From Faucicola sp902506215 (GTDB lineage Bacteria; Pseudomonadota; Gammaproteobacteria; Pseudomonadales; Moraxellaceae), in assembly GCA_016888885.1 (NCBI GenBank), contig CP069435.1:1-64000 (forward strand): 64,000 nt of DNA, in the 5' to 3' direction. The stretch's first letter is position 1. The number at the start of each line of letters is the position of its first letter. A program made the position numbers and the translations under genes. Under the pieces are notes generated by a model, which did not search any database, was not told the DNA's origin, and saw only the letters and a list, made by a program, of their open reading frames with translations. Of this stretch, positions 1-8,092 are shown piece by piece.

Positions 1-1
1 T

Positions 2-217
2 CTCATTGATGATGAAAATCTTAACGTAGACTCAGCAAAACGCTACATCTTAACGTCACTCAAACGTGAATATGCCAGTGAGAATGGTACTGAACTCAAT
101 GATATCTTACCCAAAATGAGTCCGTTAAACCCTGAATACCTTACTAAAAAACAGACTGTTTTCCAAAAAATAGCCAACTTCGTTGAAAAATTCAAAGGTG
201 TGGGTGGTAGTCTTTAA
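2..217 (+). CDS. hsdR: type I restriction enzyme HsdR, C-terminal end (partial)
   Basis: An open frame runs from the first base of the window to a TAA at 215-217 and encodes about 71 residues with no start. The tail (…LTKKQTVFQKIANFVEKFKG…) resembles the C-terminal helical region of EcoR124-type HsdR restriction and translocation subunits. The N-terminal 654 residues of an HsdR lie at the far end of the window (62038-64000). I therefore infer one gene split by the window ends of a circular molecule, with about 300 residues missing between. Identification from so short a tail is moderate on its own and stronger with the matching N-terminus. Confidence 0.7.
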   Translation, partial: LIDDENLNVDSAKRYILTSLKREYASENGTELNDILPKMSPLNPEYLTKKQTVFQKIANFVEKFKGVGGSL

Positions 218-244
218 CTGATGGATTCACTCTAGCTACAATAT

Positions 245-285
245 ATAGCTCTAAATGCTCATAGGAATGCTTTAGAGCTATTTTT
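245..285 (+). terminator. rho-independent terminator after hsdR
   Basis: An 11-bp perfect inverted repeat (ATAGCTCTAAA at 245-255, TTTAGAGCTAT at 271-281) is followed by a T run to 285. It lies 28 bp after the hsdR stop. Confidence 0.8.
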
Positions 286-511
286 ATATCAAGACCTATC
301 TCCTATTAGCCCTTCCTATTAAATCTTTTCCTAAGCATTCAAAATCGCTTAATAAACTTATTTTACCTATTAATATGAAATTTCGATTTTAAGCTCAAGT
401 AATTTCAAGCAAAACAATTAGCCCAACTTTTTATAGATTATACTTTTGTTGATTTAAAAATTAAAAAAAAGTCTTTATTGTAATAATTGTAATATTATAT
501 ATATTGTAGGA

Positions 512-546
512 GCTCTCAAAGCCTTATGTAGCAAGGCTTTGAGAGC
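512..546. repeat. 14-bp perfect hairpin at the edge of the origin
   Basis: GCTCTCAAAGCCTT at 512-525 is exactly repeated in inverse at 533-546 around a 7-nt loop. No T run follows on either side, so a terminator is less likely. It abuts the iteron array and may be part of the origin. The stretch 286-511 before it is very AT rich and I see no gene in it. Confidence 0.6.
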
Positions 547-552
547 AAATAC

Positions 553-739
553 ATGTACAACTCTTCTAGTTTATATGTACATCTCTTCTAGTTTATATGT
601 ACAACTCTTCTTTTATAGATGTACAACTCTTCTTGTGCTTTATCGGATAGATGTACAACTCTTCTAGTCCTATGTACTTAGTACATATTTAATATAAGAA
701 ATTGATTTTATTAATATTTTATATATGTACAACTCTTCT
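553..739 (+). repeat. iteron array of the main replication origin
   Basis: Six copies of ATGTACAACTCTTCT start at 553, 575, 597, 619, 651 and 725; the second copy has one change. The first four are spaced exactly 22 bp apart, one to two helical turns as expected for initiator binding sites. The array lies directly upstream of a Rep_3-type initiator gene in AT-rich DNA. It is most likely oriV together with the autoregulatory operator of that gene. Confidence 0.85.
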
Positions 740-791
740 CATCATGTGTAATAGGTACATTTATGTATTGATTACATAAATAAAAATACGT

Positions 792-2177
792 ATGATTCAT
801 TTTAGATTGGAAAAGAAAACCTTTGAAGAGAATTTAAGTATGGAAAAATTTTTTGATAAAAAACTAGAAACTGCTGAATTTCCAATTGTTAAACATAATA
901 CTTTGGTTGAATCAAGTTATGATTTATCACCTGTTCCCAATAATATTATGACAATTGCGATGACTAAAGCTCGACAATCTAATGTAAGCTCCGAACTTTG
1001 GAATGGTGAGGTGATAATTTCTGCCCAAGAGTATGCCAAAATTCACAAAGTATCCCTAGATGACGCATACAAGGTATTAAAAAGAGCCGTATTAGAGCTA
1101 GAAGAAACAAAAATCATTTGTGATGCGTATTACGACTTTTCAAATGGTGAGGTTGTGCCGGAGATTCCCCCTAATCTAACGGATATTAGTTTCTTTTCAG
1201 AATCAATTTTGGCATCGAAACCCAAACATGGTAAGTTTAGTAAAATGAAACTGCACATACGTTTGGTACAGAAAATAGGTTATAGTGATACAGGGTCATT
1301 CATTTACTTAAAATTTAGTGACGACATTCTTCATTTGATTAAAAATGCAACAAACCCTGATGCTTTGGACTATACTCAATATGATTATGCCAATACGATC
1401 GAACTCAATACCACCCCCGCCAAACGCCTTTATGAGCTTGTTTGCAAATGGAGAAAAGTGGGAAATTGTCGAAAGCAAGTGGATGAATGGAAGATTTTAT
1501 TCGGCGTATTTGCTAAATACCCCAATGTGGCAGAGTTCAAGCGAAGAGTGTTACAACCCGCCATGAATCAAGTAAATGAACAAGGTGAGTTCAAATTAAC
1601 GTTAGAGCAAGATAAGCTGGGTCGTTCCATTACCCATTTTAATATCATTATTGAAGAAAAAATGGTAGTTGAAAACCCTACTGAAACGACAGAATTCTTT
1701 GCCAAAGCTAGTAATGTCAATCTCTTTGAAAGTCTCTCTGAAACTGAACGACAAACCGTTAAAGCAATAGCAGATAAATATATTGCCAAAAATCAGATAG
1801 ATGACGAAACGCATAAACGTAATATTTATAAAAAAGCCATTAATGAACGGTGGGGGTTATTAGAACTCGACAATCAAAACCATGAGTATCAAAGACAATC
1901 AGAAGAAGTTAAAAAGAAACTCGAAGCGAACCGATTATCAAAATTGGAAAAACAACAAGAAATATTGAGAAAAGAACAAGAAAGCAAGCAATTTGTGCAG
2001 TTATTTGAAAGTCTCGATGTGGGTTTTCAAATAGAAGTTTTAGATAGGGTAAGAAACCTAATTGCTACGGAAGTACCTGTATTTTTGAAGATGTTTGACA
2101 AAGAGAATGACAAAAAATCGGCTCATACAGATATCAGATTTCGTAGTTATTTTAGAAGGATAATGGCAATTGAATAA
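792..2177 (+). CDS. repB: Rep_3-family replication initiator
   Basis: The 461-residue product has the Rep_3 (RepB/π-like) hallmark near its N-terminus, LVESSYDLSPVPNNIM, followed by two winged-helix segments (SAQEYAKIHKVSLDDAYKVLKRAV and TPAKRLYELVCKWRK). A long charged coiled-coil segment (about residues 365-400) follows, so the protein is longer than the usual 300-350 residues. It should bind the iterons at 553-739 and open oriV. The first ATG at 792 has no Shine-Dalgarno; an internal ATG at 841 has GAAGAG upstream and would start just before the conserved block, so 841 is a serious alternative start. This is the only intact Rep gene I see in the window. Confidence 0.85.
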   Translation: MIHFRLEKKTFEENLSMEKFFDKKLETAEFPIVKHNTLVESSYDLSPVPNNIMTIAMTKARQSNVSSELWNGEVIISAQEYAKIHKVSLDDAYKVLKRAVLELEETKIICDAYYDFSNGEVVPEIPPNLTDISFFSESILASKPKHGKFSKMKLHIRLVQKIGYSDTGSFIYLKFSDDILHLIKNATNPDALDYTQYDYANTIELNTTPAKRLYELVCKWRKVGNCRKQVDEWKILFGVFAKYPNVAEFKRRVLQPAMNQVNEQGEFKLTLEQDKLGRSITHFNIIIEEKMVVENPTETTEFFAKASNVNLFESLSETERQTVKAIADKYIAKNQIDDETHKRNIYKKAINERWGLLELDNQNHEYQRQSEEVKKKLEANRLSKLEKQQEILRKEQESKQFVQLFESLDVGFQIEVLDRVRNLIATEVPVFLKMFDKENDKKSAHTDIRFRSYFRRIMAIE

Positions 2178-2255
2178 AATTCAAAAAGATATTGAATATA
2201 TAAAAATATACATATACAATTATGTGTATATATAAATAAGTATAGGTTTATCAGT

Positions 2256-3017
2256 ATGCCAAAAATTCTTACAGTCATTAATCAAAAAGGTGGAGTCGGT
2301 AAAACCACCACGGCACATGCTTTAGGTGCTTGGCTACAAAATAAACAGAATAAAAAGGTGTTATTTATTGATTTAGACCAACAAGGCAATTTGACTTATG
2401 CAACCAATGCCAGTCATAGCGAAAATAACGCGCTAGGCTTATTGATTAATGCAAAACTAGATAAACAAGCTGTTCAAACGACGCCAACAAATTATCAAAT
2501 TATTGCTTCTAGTCCTATGCTAGCGAATGTAGAATCTATGCTAACGATGACTGGGAGGGAGTATCGATTGAAAGAGGCTTTGTCAGGGCTTCAAGGCTAC
2601 GATTATATCGTAATGGATACACCACCAAGCTTAAATATTTTAACAATTAATGCATTAACCGCTAGCAATTTTGCTTTAATTCCTGCTCAGGCAGATATTT
2701 TCAGCGTTCAAGGAATAACCCAGCTTGGGCAAACCATTGATGCAGTTAAACGTTATACCAATAAAAATTTACAGGTTTTAGGCATTATATTAACTCGCTA
2801 TAGTAATCGTAATATCTTAAGTCGCGATTTACAGCAAGTTATAGAAGATACAGCCAAAAGTATACATACAAAAACATACACACAAAATATTCGTGAAGCA
2901 ATTGCTATTAAAGAAGCCCAGGCACTAAGACAAGACATTTTTTCTTATGACGCAAAAGGCAATGCGACTCAAGATTATGGTAATTTATTTCAGGAAATTT
3001 GGCAGGAGATTCAATGA
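2256..3017 (+). CDS. parA: ParA-type plasmid partition ATPase
   Basis: The 253-residue protein opens with a deviant Walker A motif (NQKGGVGKTTTAH, residues 9-21), has a Walker A' region (VLFIDLDQQGN) and a Walker B-like VMDTPPS, as in Soj/ParA P-loop ATPases of segregation systems. It should form ATP-dependent nucleoid-bound gradients that move plasmid copies. No N-terminal helix-turn-helix is present, so it is the small type Ib form, which fits with the small partner gene downstream (4-bp overlap). AT-rich, partly palindromic DNA at 2195-2245 upstream could contain the centromere or operator. Confidence 0.92.
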   Translation: MPKILTVINQKGGVGKTTTAHALGAWLQNKQNKKVLFIDLDQQGNLTYATNASHSENNALGLLINAKLDKQAVQTTPTNYQIIASSPMLANVESMLTMTGREYRLKEALSGLQGYDYIVMDTPPSLNILTINALTASNFALIPAQADIFSVQGITQLGQTIDAVKRYTNKNLQVLGIILTRYSNRNILSRDLQQVIEDTAKSIHTKTYTQNIREAIAIKEAQALRQDIFSYDAKGNATQDYGNLFQEIWQEIQ

Positions 3018-3361
3018 TGTCTACTAAGAAAAGTTTTAGCCATGCAAATCCAGCCATGTCATTTATCAGTAGCCCAATACTTGAGAACGAGCAGATCGAA
3101 GACCAGGAGTTAGAAACTAGGAATATTTCTCAAGAAGATCTACTCTTAAGTAAACATCAAAAAAATGAGTTTGATGTGCCAATGAAACGCAATCCTGAGT
3201 TTATTGAAGTCAAAAGCAAACGTTTACAATTATTAATGCAACCATCTTTGCATTCAGCAATTAAAACGCTAGCTGATAAGGAAGAACTGAGCGTCAATGA
3301 AAAAATCCACAGTATTTTAAAAGATTACGTTGAAAAGAGAGATCTAAATAAAGTTAAATAA
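3014..3361 (+). CDS. small ParG/ParB-like ribbon-helix-helix partner of ParA
   Basis: The product is about 115 residues with a polar, probably disordered N-terminus and a C-terminal RLQLLMQPSLHSAIKTLADKEELS... block that looks like a ribbon-helix-helix DNA-binding fold. Small proteins of this kind downstream of type Ib ParA are centromere-binding adaptors and autorepressors. I chose the ATG at 3014 because AGGAG lies at 3004-3008 inside the parA end; a longer TTG start at 2999 has no such site. An ATG at 3017 is equally possible. The stop codon lies within the 8-bp target duplication of the adjoining IS, so the insertion landed exactly on the gene end without changing the protein. Confidence 0.7.
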   Translation: MMSTKKSFSHANPAMSFISSPILENEQIEDQELETRNISQEDLLLSKHQKNEFDVPMKRNPEFIEVKSKRLQLLMQPSLHSAIKTLADKEELSVNEKIHSILKDYVEKRDLNKVK

Positions 3362-4499
3362 CTGAAGTTACGCAGCCCTTTAAAAAAGCGCTATCATAAC
3401 AAAAAAAGCAGTCAGAGAGAGTAAACAAATGAACAAAGACATGATAGAACTCTACAGCGACTACCTCATTGCAAGTTTTGGGCAAACCACCGCCACAGGA
3501 CTTGCCAATCTACTACAAGGGAGCATCTACCATGACAGCATCACCCGCTTTCTAAACAGTGAAACACTCACCGCCAAAGAACAATGGCAACTGATTAAAC
3601 CCATGCTAAGACAGCATGAAAATGCCACACCCAATGCCATCGGCTACCTCATCTTTGATGACACCATACAGCCCAAACCGCACACAAGCGTCGACGACAT
3701 CAACTGCTGGCACTACGACCACACCCAAAACAAAAATGTTAAAGGCATTAACCTGCTTAACTGTCTGTATCATCGCAAAGATATCGACATACCCTTAAGC
3801 TTTGACATCATCACCAAACCCAATGTCTTTACCGATGACAAAGGCAAGGTTAAACGTAAAAGTGATAAAACCAAAAATCAGCGACTGCTTGATATGTTTG
3901 ATAGGGCAATCAAAAACCAAGTCAAATTCGACTATGTATTAGCTGATTCTTGGTTTTCAGCCAAAGCGACATTCAAACATATTCGTAAAGCTAACAAGCA
4001 TTTCATCTTTGCGTTAAAGTCAAATCGCTTGGTGGCTTTAACCCCTGATGATAGAGAAAAAGGTAACTTTGTACGTATTGATGAATCTAATTTACCCGAT
4101 AATACCCCTGTTCACGGCTTTTTAAATGACTATCATGATGAAGTCTTTTTATTACGCCGAGTCTTTACAAACAAGGACGGTTCTACAGGGGTGTTATATC
4201 TGGTATGCTCAGATTTGCAATGCGACAAAGATAAATTTATCAACGGCTATCAAAAACGATGGCAGGTTGAAGTGTATCATAAGTCGTTAAAGCAAAATGC
4301 CAATTTGGGTAAGTCGCCTGCTCATAGCCAAAGGGCACGGTTTAATCATATGTTTTTAGCCACGTATGCGGTGTTTAAGCTTGAGTGTTTGAAAATCAAA
4401 ACCAAGTTAAATCATTTCGCTTTGCGTACGAAGTTACTAATTTCTGCTAATCAGTCGGCTTTTGCCCAGCTTAAGGCTATTAGCGGTGCGTAACTTCAG
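3362..4499 (+). mobile_element. IS4-type insertion sequence, copy 1
   Basis: This is an 1138-bp element with inverted ends CTGAAGTTACGCA at 3362 and its complement ending at 4499. It is flanked by the 8-bp direct repeat TTAAATAA (3354-3361 and 4500-4507). A nearly identical copy lies at 13428-14564. Confidence 0.9.
3429..4493 (+). CDS. IS4/IS701-like DDE transposase (copy 1)
   Basis: The 354-residue transposase has the first catalytic Asp in the IFDDTIQ block, the second in VLADSWFSA, and the C-terminal YQKRWQVEVYHKSLKQN block, which matches the IS4 signature Y-(2)-R-(3)-E-(6)-K. It spans nearly the whole element. It differs from the second copy by only three residues (R/S, F/L and G/D), so duplication was recent. 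The exact IS name is not assigned. Confidence 0.92.
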   Translation: MNKDMIELYSDYLIASFGQTTATGLANLLQGSIYHDSITRFLNSETLTAKEQWQLIKPMLRQHENATPNAIGYLIFDDTIQPKPHTSVDDINCWHYDHTQNKNVKGINLLNCLYHRKDIDIPLSFDIITKPNVFTDDKGKVKRKSDKTKNQRLLDMFDRAIKNQVKFDYVLADSWFSAKATFKHIRKANKHFIFALKSNRLVALTPDDREKGNFVRIDESNLPDNTPVHGFLNDYHDEVFLLRRVFTNKDGSTGVLYLVCSDLQCDKDKFINGYQKRWQVEVYHKSLKQNANLGKSPAHSQRARFNHMFLATYAVFKLECLKIKTKLNHFALRTKLLISANQSAFAQLKAISGA

Positions 4500-4526
4500 T
4501 TAAATAATAGAAAAGATAAGTACATT

Positions 4527-4565
4527 CTATAACTTAAATCACATAGAAAGTTATAGAGCTTTTTA
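4527..4565 (+). terminator. terminator of the par operon, displaced by the IS
   Basis: CTATAACTT at 4527-4535 pairs with AAGTTATAG at 4548-4556, followed by AGCTTTTT. It lies just beyond the right target duplication of the IS, so it was probably 20 bp after the par operon before the insertion. I see no gene between 4566 and 4713. Confidence 0.6.
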
Positions 4566-4713
4566 ATATGTAATAATACTAATCAAAATCACACTGGGAT
4601 GAAGATAAAGATAGTGTTAAACAAATTTTTTTAATATTATTACCATCAGTTTGAATGTGAAAACAAAGTACGCACGGTGTATTTGATTTAATCGAAAGTT
4701 TAACAAGTTCTAA

Positions 4714-5586
4714 GAACCTGTTCACAATCTTTTCAATAACAAAGCGATGAAAGCAAGATTGGTAAATTGAAGGCTCGAATTTAAATGACGCTCACAGTTT
4801 TTCCATAAGCGTCTATTTTTCTCAAGCCAAGCAAACGAACGTTCTACAACCCATCGCTTTGGTATGACTTTAAACGTGTGCAATTCATCTCTTTTGGCAA
4901 CTTCTGTGGTAACGGTTTCGCCTAAAATAGATTTAACACTATTAGCAAATGGCTCACCTCGATAACCGCCATCAACCATCACATTTTTTACGCGGCTTAA
5001 GCGTTTAGCATGTTGACGAAGTAACGTTGTAGCACCCTCACGGTCGGTGATATTGGCAGTGGTAATACAGATAGCATGCGGCAAGCCTTGGCTGTCTACT
5101 GCAATATGGCGCTTAATCCCTGATACTTTCTTTCCTGCGTCATAGCCTTTGTACTTAGCGGTATCTGTGTTCTTAACGCTTTGAGCATCGATGAGGATAA
5201 AACTGGTTTTACCCTTGCGTTTGTCCTTCTTTCGCGCTTTTTTGACCAATTTTTTTTAAGGCTTGGTCAAGAATGCTGTTGCCTTCTTCGTCAAGCTTGC
5301 TCCATTTCTGAAAGTACGAGTGGACGGTGCGCCATTTGGGAAAGTCATGCGGCAGCTGTCGCCATTGGCAACCTGTTCTTAGTACATACAATAACCCACA
5401 AAATACGTCATAAAGGTCAACCGTTCTTGGTTTGGTCTTCTTCCTTGCACTTTCTAAAATCGGTAGTATGTGCTCAAATTGTTTTCGGCTAATGTCGCTT
5501 GGATAGGCTTTTCTCATGGTGATTGATTCGGTTATTAATCGATTATGTAGCTTATCCTAGCATATTTTTTAATCGTGAACAGGTTC
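4714..5586 (-). mobile_element. IS5-family (IS427-type) element, copy A
   Basis: This is an 873-bp element with ends GAACCTGTTCAC and GTGAACAGGTTC. Copies B (49141-50013) and C (54837-55709) have the same length and almost the same sequence. Copies B and C are flanked by a 3-bp TAA duplication, but copy A has TAA on the left and TTA on the right. This mismatch suggests that DNA next to copy A was rearranged after insertion. It lies inside the 5' part of a repB gene. Confidence 0.88.
4722..5517 (-). CDS. IS5-family transposase in two overlapping frames (copy A)
   Basis: Two frames cover the gene. The first (5517 to 5209, 102 residues) has the N-terminal DUF4096-like domain (SDISRKQFEHILPIL, CQWRQLPHDFP). 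The second (5249 to 4722, 175 residues) has the DDE domain (FILIDAQSVKNTD, VMVDGGYRG, PKRWVVERSFAWL). They overlap at an A8 run followed by TTGG. Ribosomal slippage there (+1, or equivalently -2) would give one fused transposase. All three copies in the window share this arrangement, which argues for programmed frameshifting rather than decay. The second frame has only a TTG as a possible independent start. Confidence 0.9.
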
Positions 5587-5743
5587 TTAGCAGACTATTA
5601 TGATCAATTCCTTGACCTGTTTCTCTAGCCTCAATTATTGCTAGCAATATCAATCGTTGTTCTGCCAATCCGAGTGTGTAGCTCGCTTCAATAAGTGCGT
5701 TATCCTTCACGACTAATTCAGACATTTCCATAACCATATCCAT
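5587..5743 (-). pseudogene. repB: N-terminal fragment of a second Rep_3 initiator, cut by IS copy A
   Basis: About 50 residues are recognisable, with the Rep_3 start block ELVVKDNALIEASYTLG followed by LAEQRLILLAIIEARETG, typical of Acinetobacter and Moraxella RepB. Real coding stops at …DHNSLL where IS copy A begins; the remaining codons of the frame belong to the IS. The matching C-terminal part of such a protein lies at 9477-10340. A 22-bp iteron array lies immediately upstream (5801-5888), so this is the 5' end of a former replicon. It cannot initiate replication as it stands. Confidence 0.85.
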
Positions 5744-5800
5744 TTAAGTAGTCTGTAAGATAGCCTATCTTAAATAGCTTGTCAAACAAACAACCTATTT

Positions 5801-5888
5801 ACAGGGTAAACCTATTCATATAACAGGGCAAACCTATTCATATAACAGGGTAAACCTATCTACATAACAGGGTAAACCTATTCATATA
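5801..5888. repeat. four tandem 22-bp iterons of the broken repB replicon
   Basis: Four head-to-tail 22-bp units beginning ACAGGGTAAACCTATTCATA start at 5801, 5823, 5845 and 5867; units 2 and 3 carry small changes. A partial unit precedes them (about 5785-5800). Four 22-bp iterons upstream of repB are the usual origin architecture of Acinetobacter-type RepB plasmids. Confidence 0.9.
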
Positions 5889-5955
5889 AGTCTCGAAAGC
5901 CTTTATTGATAAAGAATACAGCTTGCTTAAAAGCATTTAAAAGCATTTAAAAACA

Positions 5956-6360
5956 TTAAAAACCTTTTTCTCTTATTTCTTTTAATTCTTCCATAGTAAA
6001 AAACTTTAATTTAGCTTGAAGTTCAGCTCCTTGTCTAAACCATTCCCAATAATTTAGAAAAGCATCATAATGTTCACTTATATAATCCATCAGTTGAGAA
6101 GTAGAAAGATCGTAATGATGGTCTTTAGGTTTAGAGAATCTGGTTAGTTTGCCTTTACTGACATTGACACCAAAATACTGAGCTATCTTCATTGCTCTAT
6201 ATGAATTAATTTGACGCTCTAATCTATAACCATCGTAGACACCTAATACATCAAGCTCACTACAACCATAGTCAATAGTATTTATCATATCAATCATACC
6301 CTCCACCCTAGCAGAACGAAGAGCGTTATATAGCTGCATGTTTTTACGTCTCTTATCCAT
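5956..6360 (-). CDS. unknown 134-residue plasmid protein next to 24-bp iterons
   Basis: I do not recognise the family. The protein is basic at the N-terminus (MDKRRKNMQLYNALRS), then rich in aromatic residues with a C-terminal helical segment (AKLKFFTMEELKEIREKG). An AAGGA about 10 bp upstream of the ATG at 6360 supports the start. Its promoter region carries four repeats spaced exactly 24 bp apart, so it may be a DNA-binding copy-number or replication factor that uses them, but this is only inferred from position. Codon use is AT rich like its surroundings. Confidence 0.6.
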   Translation of the reverse strand: MDKRRKNMQLYNALRSARVEGMIDMINTIDYGCSELDVLGVYDGYRLERQINSYRAMKIAQYFGVNVSKGKLTRFSKPKDHHYDLSTSQLMDYISEHYDAFLNYWEWFRQGAELQAKLKFFTMEELKEIREKGF

Positions 6361-6379
6361 ATCTAATAGTCCTTAACTC

Positions 6380-6463
6380 TAGGTACAGTCATTCTTTTAT
6401 ATATAGGTACAGTCAATTATAATATCATAGGTACAGCCATTTATTTCTAATTAGGTACAGCCA
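6380..6463. repeat. four iteron-like repeats with 24-bp spacing
   Basis: TAGGTACAG(T/C)CA occurs at 6380, 6404, 6428 and 6452, exactly 24 bp apart, separated by AT-rich spacers. The array lies between the divergent 134-residue gene and mobC. It could be a third origin or the operator of either gene. Confidence 0.8.
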
Positions 6464-6479
6464 AATATAGATTATATGA

Positions 6480-6606
6480 TATTATTTATTTAGCCAGCAG
6501 TCACTAGAGTGGGCTATTTATTACTACGTACTAATTATCCTATCCCTCTGTGAGCTGGCTAAGGGAGACCCTTAGAACCCCTAAAAACCTTACCTAGGTA
6601 ATTGTT
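6480..6606 (+). other. candidate oriT of mobilisation module 1
   Basis: The intergenic stretch before mobC contains a 7-bp inverted repeat CTAAGGG-AGA-CCCTTAG (6559-6575) followed by an A/C-rich run. Transfer origins usually lie just upstream of mobC and contain such a repeat beside the nick site. No nick site can be named from the sequence alone. Confidence 0.4.
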
Positions 6607-6972
6607 ATGAATGAGATAAAACCTACCGTTCTTGATAAGAGAGCTAAGCGCAATAGAGAGATTGCGATTCGCGTCAATGATTATGAGCTTGCTGAGATTA
6701 AGAAAAGAAACCGTGAAAATACGGTAGCCAGTTGGCTGCGAGGATTGGCATTAGGGGTAACCCCAGGTAAACCCGTTGATCCTGAATTGGTTCGTCAGTT
6801 GGGTAGGATTGGTAGTAATCTAAACCAGCTAACCAAGCATGTAAATATTGAAAAGGAAGTTGATTCTGAGGTATTGAGTGAGATTAAAGCGATTAGAGTA
6901 CAGCTACATGCGCTGATAGAAAGCAGTATTGAATACTCAAAAGTAGCTGCGAGGGATAGTGATGATCGCTAA
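6607..6972 (+). CDS. mobC: MobC-like relaxosome accessory protein (module 1)
   Basis: The 121-residue protein starts with a ribbon-helix-helix-like block (REIAIRVNDYELAEIKKR) and contains the MobC hallmark LGRIGSNLNQLTKHVN (about residues 60-77). MobC proteins bind oriT and help the relaxase open the strands at nic. The end overlaps the relaxase start, giving a coupled mobC-mobA pair. A weak purine-rich site precedes the ATG. Confidence 0.85.
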   Translation: MNEIKPTVLDKRAKRNREIAIRVNDYELAEIKKRNRENTVASWLRGLALGVTPGKPVDPELVRQLGRIGSNLNQLTKHVNIEKEVDSEVLSEIKAIRVQLHALIESSIEYSKVAARDSDDR

Positions 6973-8092
6973 ATTCTCTGACCATGGTACAGGCAAGGCA
7001 AGTGGCGTTTTAAACTACCTACTGAAAGAGAAGGGCGAAAAAGGTGTTCTTGTACCTAGAGCGCATGCAAAAGTGCTGTACGGCGATCCTGTGCTCACTG
7101 AGCACCTAATTGATACTACCTCTCACAAGTCTAAGTACAAGTCAGGGTACTTGTCTTTTAGGGAGCGTGCAGACGAGATCAGCGAGTCAGATAAAAAGCG
7201 CATTATGCAGGAGTTCGAAGCAATCATATTCTGCGGTTTAGAAAGTGATCAGTACGATATTTTATGGGTTGAGCATGCGGATAAAGACATTGATGAGGCT
7301 CACCCTGTGGGACGACTGGAGCTAAACTTTGTGATTCCCTGTCAGGAGCTGCGATCAGGTAAGTCTTTTCAACCGTACTATGAGCCAGCAGACCAAAAAA
7401 GGGTCAATGCTTGGAAGAATATTATCAATTCAGAGGTTAAGACTATCAAGGGTGAGCCGTTAAGTGATCCTAATGACCCTAAGCGCAAACGCTTAGTGAA
7501 TCCCTATAACAATCATGCGCCACGCCCTACACCTTTTGATTTGAAAGCGTATACGAAAAAAGATGCCGAAAAGGACGAGGAGACCATCGCCAACCCACCT
7601 AGTCGTACGCTATTGGAGGAAGCGATAAAACGTCGTCTCTTATTGGATTGGCAAGACGGCATCCTTATGAATCGTCGAATGGTGATGGGTAGGCTTGAAC
7701 AATGGGGCTTAAAGATTAATCGTGGCAATAGCGAGAAGACGTTATCGGTGACCAGCAGCAAATTAACGGATAAGAACGGTAAGCCAATGGGCGTTAGGCT
7801 CAAAGGCGGTATGTTTGAAAAAGGATTTGATGGTCTTCGCTTTCGATCACATAACAAAGAATGGGAGCAAGCTGTATACGACCATAGGACTAATAAAAAT
7901 GAGCGCAAGCAATTAGATGAGAAGAACTTAGCCACTGGAATAAAAATAAAAGAGGCTTATCATCAGGAGAGGTACAAAGATTTAGCTACACCTGAGCAGT
8001 TAGGGGTAGATAAAGAGGTTAAGCAGGAGCTAGAAGTAGCTGAACCAGCCCCTGTAGATACCTATCGTACAAGTTTGAGACCAAGATTTTAA
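6962..8092 (+). CDS. mobA: relaxase, MobA/VirD2-like (module 1)
   Basis: The 376-residue protein carries an N-terminal relaxase domain (HGTGKASGVLNYLL, then DILWVEHADKD and RLELNFVIPCQEL, where other family members have the metal-binding His motif). It shares the layout and the phrase SDPNDPKRKR with the larger relaxase at 50637-54642, but is otherwise divergent. It should nick oriT and lead the strand to a recipient with help from a conjugative plasmid. GAGGG at 6951 favours the ATG at 6962 over a GTG at 6959. The usual histidine of the ELHF motif is Asn here (ELNF), which may reflect a HEN-type branch of MOBP. No type IV secretion genes are in the window. Confidence 0.8.
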   Translation: MIAKFSDHGTGKASGVLNYLLKEKGEKGVLVPRAHAKVLYGDPVLTEHLIDTTSHKSKYKSGYLSFRERADEISESDKKRIMQEFEAIIFCGLESDQYDILWVEHADKDIDEAHPVGRLELNFVIPCQELRSGKSFQPYYEPADQKRVNAWKNIINSEVKTIKGEPLSDPNDPKRKRLVNPYNNHAPRPTPFDLKAYTKKDAEKDEETIANPPSRTLLEEAIKRRLLLDWQDGILMNRRMVMGRLEQWGLKINRGNSEKTLSVTSSKLTDKNGKPMGVRLKGGMFEKGFDGLRFRSHNKEWEQAVYDHRTNKNERKQLDEKNLATGIKIKEAYHQERYKDLATPEQLGVDKEVKQELEVAEPAPVDTYRTSLRPRF

